DNA of 64,000 nucleotides. It comes from Artocarpus heterophyllus (taxonomy: Eukaryota > Streptophyta > Magnoliopsida > Rosales > Moraceae). Location: NCBI GenBank assembly GCA_025403435.1, contig CM046348.1:14260034-14324033 (forward strand), written 5' to 3'. Shown in pieces: positions 1 through 10,992 of the stretch. A program made the translations under genes and the position numbers. Numbering within the stretch: the first letter of the stretch is position 1; each line of letters starts with the position of its first letter. Under the pieces are notes generated by a model. The model made no database searches, had not been told where the DNA came from, and was given only the letters and a program-made list of their open reading frames with translations.

Positions 1-1843
1 TTTGAAACATTTCTGAACGGTTTAGGGTTATTCAGGCGAAAACTGACGATTTTGCCCTCCATGGCCCCTACTGACCTACTTGTGCTCGATTTCGTCTTCT
101 TAACAAAAATAGCCACATATTAACTTTAAAATCATACCCTAGTAGCTCGTATCTCCTTATTTCATAACTAAGCCCCCTTTTTTTATAAAAATTTATAATT
201 TAGCCCATAAACTGAAAATTTTAACAATTTTGTTGTCGGGGTTAAAATTGTCCTTTTTATTTCAAAATTTCCTATTTTTCTCAAGGATCATTTTGGCTCA
301 AAGTACCATATTTAAAATCCTTTTGGGAAATGACGTTTTTGCCCTTTTAAAAATTTTTCACAATTTTTACAAATTCTTGAAAAATCAAAATCTCACCATT
401 GGTCGAGATTTTTGACGAACTATCTATAATGCCTAACAGTTTCGTCGAGATCTACAACTTTTGTGTTTTAACTTTTGTGAAAATCTCACTGTACAGGGGC
501 ATTTTTGGCCATTTTTTAATTCTGCCAAGAAAGAACTTTTTCTTTCAATTTAGTCCCTAGAGTGTTTTTATAAAAATCCATTCCAAAATTGCAAATCCAC
601 CCCTGCAAAAACCGTTTCATGCCTTATTCAAATCATTCTCATGCTCAAACATCATTTTTACTAAGATTAACATCAAATTTACAAAAATAACTTTTTGCAA
701 AAATTACCATTTTGCACCACAAACCAAAATTTCACAACTTAAACATGCCATACATCACATATACATGAAATTTCATCAAATACATGCTCAAGAACCTACA
801 TGGGTTTTAAAGAATAAAAATCAAAACAAAATTCATAAATTTTCAAAACTTTGAAACCTAAATCTTACCCAAATAGCACCCTTTTTATTTCTAGCCTTCA
901 AAGTTCCTTTGAACTCCCTCCTAGGCTTCATTTTCATGCAAAAACACCATGGATTAATTTCCCCTTCATGCCATGAAAAATCCCTTGAAAACTTGCTAAA
1001 AGTTTGAGATTTTACCTTAAATCTTCTGAAAAATCCTTGAGCTTGCTCCAAAAACTTGTTTTGGGGTTGTTTTTGCAAAGTATGGGGTTGAGAAATGTTT
1101 TTGAGAGCTTTGGCTATGGCTGCCGAATATGGCAGGAAGAAGGAAATGGAAATTTTTTTGATAATTTTGAAATAAATGCTTCCTTATCTACTTTGATGAC
1201 TTATAGTAACCCATGAGTATACCCCTAGGTGACATCATGCTATTGGGCCACATTTTTAAGCTTGGTGGCCCAATCAAATTCAGTTAGGTGTCCACTTTGT
1301 GGGGGCCTAACAATTTACACTATGTAATTTTTCATCACGTAGTATTTTTCTTATACTGCCTGGCCAAATTAGTGTACTTTCTACCCTTAGACTGTATAAA
1401 AATATTTGACTTACTTTTCATTCACTTTTGAAGGTCAAATATGACATTTCCCGTATCTACATTTTCACTTAGGAGTATTCTTATAGTGCTCCGGCCTCCT
1501 TTCTACCCCATGTTAGGGTTTGGATAACATTTATGTCTTATTTACATTCTAATCTCCTATTCGTTTATATCACAATTTTACAATTAATTATGATATAAAA
1601 TTCATTCTATGGATATTATTTACAAATTTTTAAGTAATTAAACTCATAAAATCTGTATTTTACCATATCTAACATTGCATCACATTTGCCATAAAATTTG
1701 TAATCAATGCCGTTTATTCATACTTTATCGTAAATTTTACAAAAATTACAATTTTACAAAAATCACATTTTTTAAGGGTAAATCCATTAATTAAACCCAG
1801 TTAAATATTATGTTTTATTAATGAAATTTTCTCGGTCATTACA
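1..1843. mobile_element. Probable truncated LTR retrotransposon terminus (LTR fragment)
   Basis: The segment ends in TCGGTCATTACA, the kind of terminus (GGTC-TTACA) common in plant Ty3/gypsy LTRs, whose other end would read TGTAATGACC on the opposite strand. Its composition (interspersed pyrimidine-rich and AT-rich blocks, no long ORF, short GC-richer leader-like blocks at 890-1130) resembles the verified LTRs elsewhere in the window. The left end is outside the window, so no target duplication can be checked. The short reading frames inside it (for example 833-1078 minus) have no recognisable domain and I do not call them genes. It could instead be another decayed repeat. Confidence 0.4.
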
Positions 1844-1887
1844 CATAAGGTGTAATTTTCTCTAAAAACTAATACACTAAAATCTTA

Positions 1888-2027
1888 AATGTGTTTGGCA
1901 ACGTGGTTAGAACTAAGAGTTGGAACAACTTACTATAGCATGTGAGAAGTTTCAACTGTAATATGTGAGAGCTTTATATTATAGCAGTTCCAACTATGTA
2001 GTTGGAATAGGGTTGCCAACGCACCCT
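1888..2027. mobile_element. Tourist-like MITE (PIF/Harbinger-type), copy 1
   Basis: A 140-bp non-coding element. Its left end (TGTTTGGCAACGTGG) and the reverse complement of its right end (GTGCGTTGGCAACCC) form an imperfect terminal inverted repeat. It is flanked by TTA on both sides (1885-1887 and 2028-2030), the 3-bp duplication typical of PIF/Harbinger elements. The interior carries the family hallmark 'tatgtgagagctttatattatag', also seen in the copies near 17.6, 18.6 and 37.8 kb. Confidence 0.55.
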
Positions 2028-2030
2028 TTA

Positions 2031-4035
2031 AAAAGGTTAGTAAATAGGCCATTTAATTTTAAATCTATATCAACCAAATAATATAATGACTAAAATACCC
2101 AAATTGAAAACCTAGCAGTGCCATTTCCTCTTTCTTTTTTTTCTTCTCTTTGGTGTAACTCACCATTGCCGACGAAGCTACCATTGCACGCCATGACGCC
2201 ACTAGACAAGAGGTTGACGACAACGAGATGCAATAGAGCCCATCGCAACTGTGCTAGTATTTGTGATTCTTGTCCACTAACTTCGTGAGCAAACTCAATG
2301 ATGATAGCTTGGGATTGTCGAGAAGGTTAGCCTCATCATCCGACACCTTGATGGGCGAAGCCTCTTGACGAGGTCTGCTTCTCAATTTTACCTTCGATTT
2401 AACTTTCTTATCACTATATCACGATTGTTTGGGACCGCTTCGCTGCAAGTTTGGATCTCGTCTTCTTTGAGAACCCTTCGTCAGAAGGCTTGGCGCTGGA
2501 GGCGTGGAGGATGAGGGCTTGACGTCAGAGGGAGCTTCAGTAGTAAAGGACCATGCACATGAAGCCACCATTAGATAGAAGTAAGATAGGGAGAGAACAA
2601 TTGAAAATTTTTAGGGCTTTTTTTCCTTTTTTTTTTCCTAAAAATCATAGTTTAAGAATGAAAGGATAAAAATGAAAACTTAAATATTTAAACACATCAT
2701 AGCCTATTAATTTCTAAGCTTTGAAAATGTGTTAGTATATTTCTAATAGTTTTATAATTTTGTATATTTGCTACAAATCCTCTATTTTTGCGGGTCAATA
2801 CAAGAAATACCACTTCTATCATATTGTTTATCAATTTTAGCACTTTTATAAGAAAGTTTAAAACATACCACTTCAATAATATAAAAACATAATTAATCAC
2901 ATGAATTTTGGGTCATAGTTAGGTAAACATGTGCTTTTGAAGGGTATTTTTAGCTTTTTTTGGCTAAGAGAAATGATATGAATTAAAGAAAGGAAAAATT
3001 ATAGCAAAACATAATAGTGGTAACAAAAATATGGTGACCACCTAATTTATGCTATTTTAGCAAGTTGGGGGAAGAGAACGAGTAAAATTAGGTGGTAAAC
3101 TACTTTTTTTCTATCACTATTATTTGTACCACTATTTTTCTTCCATTTGATCTATACAATTTCTCATAGCTAAAAAGACCAAAATACCCTTAGATAACAC
3201 ATATTTGCCTATTCTTAGCCTAAAATACTTAGGAACAAAAATGTCCCATAGAAGTATGTTTCAAACTCTCTCACATAACCAATGAGATTGAAAAAAATAC
3301 CACATAAGTAGTATTTATGAAATTAATCCAAAGAGAAGTAACATTTTTTAATTTTTTTCGAAATAAAAAACTGTTATTAAAATATTTGAAGTAAATAGCA
3401 TATGTAAAAGTAAATAATTTAAATATTTTATTTGCTTCTTTTTTTTTGAGGGAGTTATTTACATCTTTAATTTTTTCAAATTCTATTTATTGTAACTTCA
3501 ATTACAACTTCTGTTGTGTTAATTAGGCCCTACCACATTTTTGAAGTTAGTTATTCTTACATATGTACTTTTTAGTTTTGAGTTGAAATTTAGGCTTAAA
3601 TTTCTCACAAACACGTATATTTGCAATCCAATCTTTATAGAAGCCATAGTTTCCTAAATTCTATGAAAATTATGCTTGAATTATTCACAAAAGTAGTATT
3701 TTTAAATTTCATCTATGTAGAAGTGGTATTCCGCAAAATCTCGTAGCAAAAAAAAAAAATGTAAATCAATTTGATCATCAGCTTTGAAATTTAGTTATCA
3801 CCCGAGCCATTTTTATCGTAAATAATACTTTTTAAAAAGAAAATTAGGCAAAAGGTTGATATTGGCCACCTTTTAAAATAAGTAGTTAAATTTTTTATTT
3901 TAGGCAAACGACCAAAGTATTATAACTTTAAAGAAATTACCTCCTTTTTTTACAAGGATTAATCAATAATAAATAATAGGTTAAAGACTGACACAGCAGT
4001 AATTTATTGACTTGAAATCAATTAATTACTAACTA
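2031..4035. other. Intergenic region with a GC-richer block and decayed dispersed repeat
   Basis: No gene is supported. Bases 2150-2590 are GC-richer than their surroundings (gacgaagctaccattgcacg and following) but are interrupted by stops in all frames, so this may be an old gene fragment or transposon interior. Bases about 2797-3030 are related to 63.19-63.37 kb (shared 'agaaagtttaaaacatacca', 'gggtattttta' and an 'atgaattaaag' tract), so they belong to a dispersed repeat. The remainder is AT-rich with poly-A/T runs. Confidence 0.5.
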
Positions 4036-4040
4036 ATATT

Positions 4041-6715
4041 TGTAACGCCCCTAAGTGGGGGTTAACAGTTTTTAATAAATAAAATAAAGATTAGAAAATA
4101 AAAATAAAAGTTTAAAAATATTTACCCGGAACTTAAATAAAAACTTTCAAATCAAAATAAAATATAAACAACAAATAAACCATAGTTTAATGGAGCACCA
4201 TAAATTTAATAATATAAAATTGTCATCATCATCATTCTAACCCTAACAAACCTTAAAACAGTCACAAAAAAGTAACATTCAATGCTTATATGATCATGAT
4301 GGATATTCTAAGCAAATAAAACAAATCCAACGTTATACAACTACATAGCTTCCTTAACTATTTTCTCTTTGTCACCTCACACTTGATAAGTCCTGAAAAG
4401 ATAGAAACATAAGGGAATGAGCAACAACATGCTCAGTAGGAAAAACATTACTTACCTTTAGGTTTTTATCATTACCATATTAAAACCTACATGGTTAGTT
4501 TATAATCATTATTCATCAATATTATCATGTTCAATTTCGGTGGATATCTTATTATTATTGTTACTAAGTTCCATACATATATATATATATACACATATTT
4601 ATTCAGGATTCAATTATACTCATTTATATCCACCGTGCAATAGAATATCATATCACTCAACACAACAAAACCTAAATGGGCACGCTTGACCACCCTTCAA
4701 ACATTCCAAGGGTGTTCTATGAGGGGACATCAAGCCCCAGATCCTCACCAAGTTGATTCCTGTACGGTGCGTTTTGAGACTTCGACCCAATGGAGCGTCA
4801 TCACCTTCCTCTATTTTACCTTTTAGGGCATTCTTGCCAAGGACGTAACCGATGTCCTCTTCACGTCCCACCATTCCTCTATATTCAATCGTTATTTATA
4901 AAGTCAGTTTTCCTAACTATGCATTTTAATTTACATCAACATGTGTCAAATCATTATGTTCCTCATTGTACAATACAGGACGAGTTCCACATCATCATGT
5001 TATAGATATAATCATATGCATTCAAAATATCATATACATATCTTGCAACATAAAACAGTCAAATTTTAATTTATCAAAACCTCACAAAAGATGAGTAATA
5101 GAATCCTTACCTTCTAAGCTTATCAACAATCTTTTAATCTCAGAATCAATTAATGTTAGCTCCACACTCTCTTGATCCTAAGGCGTGCATAAGGACAATT
5201 AAAACTAAAGCATAACATACAACTGCATTCATAAATAAATCATGTGTAAATCCATGTCACCAGTGTGCTACTAAAGTTTTTATGCAAATTTCTTTTTGAA
5301 TACCATAGTAAACAATTTTTATCTTAACACAATATAAAATGTATACAAGTAATCTATATGTTTTAGTCCCTAATAAGATTCATAAATCACTTAGGATAAT
5401 GTTGGAAAGGTTGCAAGACTTTAAGGATTTAGAAGTGAGCAAAGTTAGGTTCTTAGGTTCAGGTCAGCAGCTAGTATACCATGACAAACTAGTGGTATAC
5501 TTTTACAAAAATGGTAGGTTTACTATCTACAATCAGCACACTAGTTAACTGGTGGTTTACTTAAGGTAAACGGGCGATATACTTGCCACTCGTAAGTTTA
5601 CTAGTTTCCAATTCAAAAATTAAAAAATTCATAAAAAATAAAATATAACTCCGATTTAAGCTCATGATAGCTCGTTAGAAAGCTTAGGATGTCTACTTTT
5701 TAAATATGCAAACCAATTTACAAAATTCATTTTCATTTAATATAAGAATTTCAAGAAAGAGCCACTATCTATAGAGGTATTACAAAGTTTATGAAATACC
5801 AAGTTTCCCGTTACACTGTATCATATTATTCTTATACAAAATATCAAAACCATGTCAAAATATTTAGTATGTATTATATACTCATAATAAACATATTTCC
5901 ATGGATTTTTATACCAATATCATCATCAAACCATATCTTAAGCATTTCTTGTAAATAAGGGTGAAAACATGCTTATATCAAAGTTTTTTTCATTCAAACC
6001 TTAGAAATCTCTTTTATACCTCAATCAATCCGTGATGAACCTTTGAAATATATTTCTAACATGCATATGGAACTAGTTTAACAATATAATTTTTTGTTTA
6101 CGACATATACACTTAGACTTTATATGCATATGCTCTAAAATAGCAACAAAACATATACTCAAGTTCAAAAACACAAATTTGAATAACCCTTGAGTATAAA
6201 AATTTATAAATGAAAGACTACATTCATTCATAGGATTCTAACCTTAGATTATGTCTACTTGGAAGCTTGAAATGGCTTCAAAACAGGTTCCTTGACTTCG
6301 GTATGGCTGAAATTCTTACTTAAATAGAGGTGATAGTGGCTGATTTTTATGGCTGCCTTGAAGAAGTTTTCTGAGTATTTTGCTTCAGTAAAAATGAGAA
6401 GAAGAGTGTGGGAACCAAGGGAGAAAAAGGAAGAGAAGATGAAGTTTTTGAAGAGAAGTGATAGAAACAATTATGGAGGAGACATGTTGGAGCATGTCAC
6501 AGAGGAAATAAAGAAAATGAGGGTCAAGAGTAGTTGAGAAAAATATCTTCATATCTCATCTGGAGACTTTTTGGTAGAAAATGCCAAAGTGCCATTTTCG
6601 TGATAAATGCAATAATAAAAGCAACTTAGTAATTTTAAATGCAACAAAATTTTAAATTATCACGTTTTATACATTAATTTGCAAAATTATTCCTGTTAAA
6701 ATAACGGGTGTTACA
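4041..6715 (-). repeat. 3' LTR of the gene-carrying retrotransposon
   Basis: 2675 bp, paired with 10993-13661. It starts TGTAACGCCCC and ends CGGGTGTTACA; the element's polypurine tract lies immediately to its right. Short frames within it (4653-4874, 5339-5548, 6255-6537) recur in degraded form in the partner LTR and lack domains, so they are not treated as genes. Confidence 0.9.
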
Positions 6716-6730
6716 GCTCTCCTCCCCTTT
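6716..6730 (-). promoter_or_regulatory. Polypurine tract of the gene-carrying retrotransposon
   Basis: On the minus strand this reads AAAGGGGAGGAGAGC directly before the 3' LTR, the expected plus-strand priming site. The next 20 bases (tttaaaaatttcg) also match the corresponding position of the autonomous element at 48.7 kb. Confidence 0.8.
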
Positions 6731-7678
6731 AAAAATTTCGTTATCAAAATTTCAAATTTAACAATACTAGTACAAAAAAAATCACAATTCTGTAATGGTT
6801 CTGCTTTCGACTGTAAATTGTTAATGTTATTTGTCCTCAAATGTGGGTTACTGTATCTCCACTTACTTACTTAAAGTATCAATCTCACTCAAAATTCTAA
6901 ATCCCTTAACAAAATTATTTCTAGTAGGTCTCATATTTATAACACCATATTATGGTTTAGGAATCTGATCAAAAAAGCACACACGCTGATCATACCATTT
7001 TCTAGTTCTCCACTATCCATGGACCATGATCTATAATTACATTAAGGACATTGCTAGAGAAATTCTACATACTTCATCTTTAACTTCCTTTTTCCTTTTT
7101 GAGAAAGGAAAAGTCAATGATGGTTGATTTCATATTTCAACTAATAAACTAAAACATAATCATGAAACAAACAACACAAACAATTTTATTTCAAAACTAT
7201 ACATTAAACTTATATATGGAGATATTAAATGGAATCTCATAATTATAGCCAACGCGACAGATTCTTCATTAAATGGTTACCTTCATGATACACTAACATT
7301 TTACCCATATAATACACTCATAATTTTCTACGGAGTATCCTTACAATTGACTTTGGTACTTCCATAAAACATTAACAGAATACTACATATTACAAACATG
7401 GTACGAATATATTTCGAGAGTATATGACACTTCGTATACCATCTATATATATCATGCATGCTTATATAATACATAAACATCGATAAACAAAAGATTGGAC
7501 CTTAAGTGGGATGCGTTTCGAGAGCAAGTACTATATATGTACCACCAGCCATCCCCATATTAGGGTCGATGAATCTAAAAGCTTTAATAATAGCATAAGG
7601 GAAATGGTTATTCATGACATATGAAATACAAACATGCATGCCATTGGTTAAACCAAAAGATTATAGATGGAAATTCAA

Positions 7679-8310
7679 ATCAATTGGCCACTCTTGGCTT
7701 TTCTTCCCCATTCAAGCTTGGATGTTGCAGTATCGAATTCTAGATGTATGATTTGCATCTTATCTAGCAATTCCTCAGCTGTTGAAACTAGTAACAAAGA
7801 TTTGTCTTCCCAATTCTACAATGAAGTTTTCTCCCACAGCGTAATCTAACAATTTTAAAAGATCATCATAAAAACCATTTACATTTAAAAGCTCCAAGGG
7901 TTTAAAATGAAAGCCCAATAATTGTCTACTAGCAACTACGAGTATTTTCTCAATGGTACCTAGACCACAAGGTAATGCTATAAAAGCATCAGAATTATCA
8001 ATCATGACTTTATAATGTTCAGGGGTGTCCAAAACTCTTTCTTCCTACCTATTATTTTTCCACAAAGGTTCCCTTCAGCTAGGAGTAGGGGAATAATTCT
8101 CAGGACTTCGACACCATTAGACTTAACCGTTGTTGCTATATTTCCCACTAATCCTAAACTACCACTTTCATAGGTCAAATTAATCTTTCTACGTGCTAGG
8201 ACTTGCCCTAAGTGTTTTGCAGATTCTAGATAGATTTTATCTTTTCCAAGGATAGAACCACAAAAGACACAGACATTCTTTATTTCCTTGGTGGACTGGG
8301 AGATAGACAT
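7679..8310 (-). pseudogene. LOG-family (cytokinin riboside monophosphate phosphoribohydrolase) pseudogene, intronless, inside the retrotransposon
   Basis: LOG enzymes release active cytokinin bases from their riboside monophosphates in the cytosol. From the ATG at 8310 the frame reads KNVCVFCGSILGK, then a degraded nucleotide-binding motif (YESGS where the family has YGGGS) and GNLCGKIIG. It then shifts frame near 8010-8035. The second frame gives SDAFIALPCGLGTIEK and LLNVNGFYDDLL, and after another shift near 7800 homology continues as STAEELLDKM and SKLEW to about 7708. The family catalytic motif PGGxGTxxE is damaged twice: the second residue is Cys and the final Glu is Lys. Frameshifts plus these changes make it non-functional. 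Plant LOG genes have several introns and none is seen here, so capture through an mRNA intermediate is likely (inference). It is in sense with the element. Confidence 0.85.
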
Positions 8311-8905
8311 ATTTGATTTATATAAGTAATTGCTTTATGTCTACTCCATTTAAACTCGGGATTCTACTTGAGATTTTAAGGATGAAGAATATGTAAAAGG
8401 ACTAAAAAGACAAATGAGTAGGTAACAAAAAGATAATCCAAAGATTTAAATAAAATATTATAGGTAAGAAAGTAAGAAAAAGCGATTGATAGTTTATGGA
8501 AAGTCTGATATTCTTTTTGAAAAATTTTAAACACGTACTGTATAGCTTTTGACAAATGTATACCAAATCTAGAAAATCAATATAAACGACAAATTTCTAT
8601 AGAACTTTTGAAATTTGAGACACAAATCTCAAAATATCTGGATAAGTTTCAAAAATTTAGCATCTTGCAGTATCGCATGTGATATGTCTGACAAGATAAT
8701 ATATTTATTATTGTATATATATAAATATATTTTAAAGAAAACCATAAAGTAAAGGAGATACTAACACTTACTATGTCAATCTAAAATCAAAATTACTTCA
8801 AACACAAAGGCAAATATTATGAGTTAAAAAAAGGCGCAAACTATTGAATATCAATTGAAACGATTCAAACAAACAAACACTAAATGACTTTTGTAGAGCG
8901 ATGAC

Positions 8906-9428
8906 TTATTCCCCATCCAGTTTTCGTATGGCTTGGCAAACAAGATCTTGAAATACCATATTCTTAAGATGTTGCCTCTCTGCATGGAATTTAGGCCAGA
9001 GTTTAAAAATAGCTCTTTGAACATATCCACTAGGGTGACCATGAAGAGGAGGATGGATGCTATTTAAGTTCTCCTTTGAAAGTCCATGCCTGAAAAACCT
9101 TATTTTATCCTCTCTATTCATAGACATATAACCAGGTGAAATACATTTATCGATTGTAAGTTTGTCGTCTACATTTGTTACAAGTGACTGCAATGGCACG
9201 AGCTCTCCTTTTCATCGCACTACGGCTGGTACCTATATCTGGTAATCCGACATCTTGACTGAAGTCACTCGAACGGATCTTCCCTTCTATCAACATCCTC
9301 ACATCACTAGGGGTGCCAAAACACATAAGAACCCATAATCGAGTGATTCTAGTATTGTATTTCTTTTTGAGAATCTTCTGGAAAAGTGATAGAAAATACT
9401 TTCTCAAGTGTTGATACTTTGGGTCCAT
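8906..9428 (-). pseudogene. Unrecognised gene-like segment inside the retrotransposon, frameshifted
   Basis: I do not recognise this protein. From an ATG at 9428 one frame reads MDPKYQHLRKYFLSLFQKIL and runs through SRSAMKRRARAIAVTCNKC to a stop at 9147. A second frame (9199-8906) continues with SPGYMSMNREDKIRFF, HPPLHGHPSGYVQRAIF and a C-terminus ending RKLDGE. The overlap suggests one original protein of about 170 residues, basic and without membrane segments, broken by one frameshift. Upstream on the same strand is a CT-rich leader and a TATA-like box, as in a plant gene start. It shows no similarity to gag, RT or integrase motifs. Its position within the LTR pair implies capture of a second host sequence. 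Confidence 0.45.
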
Positions 9429-9700
9429 GATGAGATAAAACAAGAGTAAATAGAAAAGAAAAATAGAGACAGTAAGTTGCAGAATTCTGAAATTCCTTCT
9501 TCTTTTAGAGAGAGGAAAGAAGAAGTTCTAGAGAGGAAAGAGAGGATTTTGTAATCTAGAGAGAGACTAACACATTCAGAGAGAGTGTGAGCTTGAAAAA
9601 ATGAGATTCTATGCACAGTAGACGTATAAATAGACAATAATTGAACCACTGTAAATAACACGTATAGAAACCACATGCGAGAGACAGTATTTAAATAGAT
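9429..9700 (-). promoter_or_regulatory. Promoter/5'UTR-like leader of the captured segment
   Basis: Read on the minus strand, TCTATTTATACG (around 9622-9633) resembles a TATA box. It is followed by a leader rich in CTCTCT tracts (9480-9600) that runs into the ATG at 9428. TC-rich 5'UTRs are typical of plant genes. If genuine, this piece was acquired as genomic DNA or from a transcript with an upstream start. Confidence 0.3.
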
Positions 9701-10992
9701 CAAACTAATTCAGGATTTGGACTAGACCTAAATGTTCTAAGTTGAAATGGGTCAGGTTGTTTTGGACCTTATTACAATAAGAACAAGTAAAACAATAAGG
9801 GCGAAATTGAAATCCAACTTGCACAGATCTTAGCCCAAATTCAAAGCATAATAAAAATACAGTTAACCAAAATAAATGACAACCTTGTTTTAATAAAAAT
9901 CATAAGTTCCCTTGAATGTTATCCAAATCAGTCCATAACAACAAAATCCTCTTGTAACTTAAATAATTTGTTTTAATTAAAACCTTATTGAACAATGTAT
10001 ACACTTCTATCTTATCCTTAATACTCAATATCAGTCAATATATGTATTCACCAGTAACACGTCCAAGAGTTTTGAACATGACTAACCTTGAAATTAATAC
10101 ACTTTTTTTCTTCCAACATAGACCATATTAATGAGCAAAGACCATTAATGTTACTACTTAAGGACATCTACTATTCTTACAATTCCACTTATACAATCTT
10201 TAATTTCCTCATATAATAAAACTTCAAGTAACCAAGAGATTCACATATAAGCATCTAAAAGTCAAACCTTTCATTGTAAAGGTCCAAAATCATTACAGGT
10301 GTCTTAAGTATTATGATCTACTTAAGAAAACTTCTATTGATCATTTTCACATTATATCTATCCATAAAGATCATGGACACTACTTGAATATAATGTATGT
10401 AACAAAAATATTCCAACCTTGAAATTCATATATTATTTGCCTTTACACAATCTCAACAGACCAGAAGACTAATGTTTATCTCTCTTAAGGTTCAATACCA
10501 TTAATTTCTAACTTACCTCATATTGCCTAAACAAATAGAACTTTCAAGCAAGTTATCGACATTTAAGTATTCCATTGAATTCACACATAATCACTGTATA
10601 GGTTTGAATCAATTATGCAGAATTTGACACAACCATGCCCAATTTTGAGATTAACAACTCAAGCCTTGCAATTCCTACCATTTCGTACAAGATAAATAGG
10701 TCTTAAATCACACGAGTTAGATACATTGATAGATTCTAGTAACTATACGAATCTCTTATAAGCATTGTACATGTAAACCCATTCCATATAATTATTATAC
10801 CCGCATAATCATTAAGACTTTCATTCTAGGGTCTTTCCATATTATATCCTCATGGACTGTATAAGTTAACCTGAAGGTTCATTTTGATGATGACATTGAA
10901 AATTCAACTTGAAAACCATCTCAAAAACATATTTCTAAAGTGGTGCTACACTCCTTAGGTTATCCGAACTTAGGCTTTAATAACAAAAATTC
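9701..10992 (-). other. Non-coding internal region and leader of the gene-carrying retrotransposon
   Basis: AT-rich, with no ORF of interest. Its last about 130 bases (10885-10992) align with the leader of the autonomous element at 53.5-53.6 kb (shared gatgatgacatt, gtggtgcta-ac-cc-taggtta and caaaaattc). The primer-binding site at 10973-10985 reads TGTTATTAAAGCC on the minus strand, matching 10 of 13 positions of TGGTATCAGAGCC. Confidence 0.7.
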
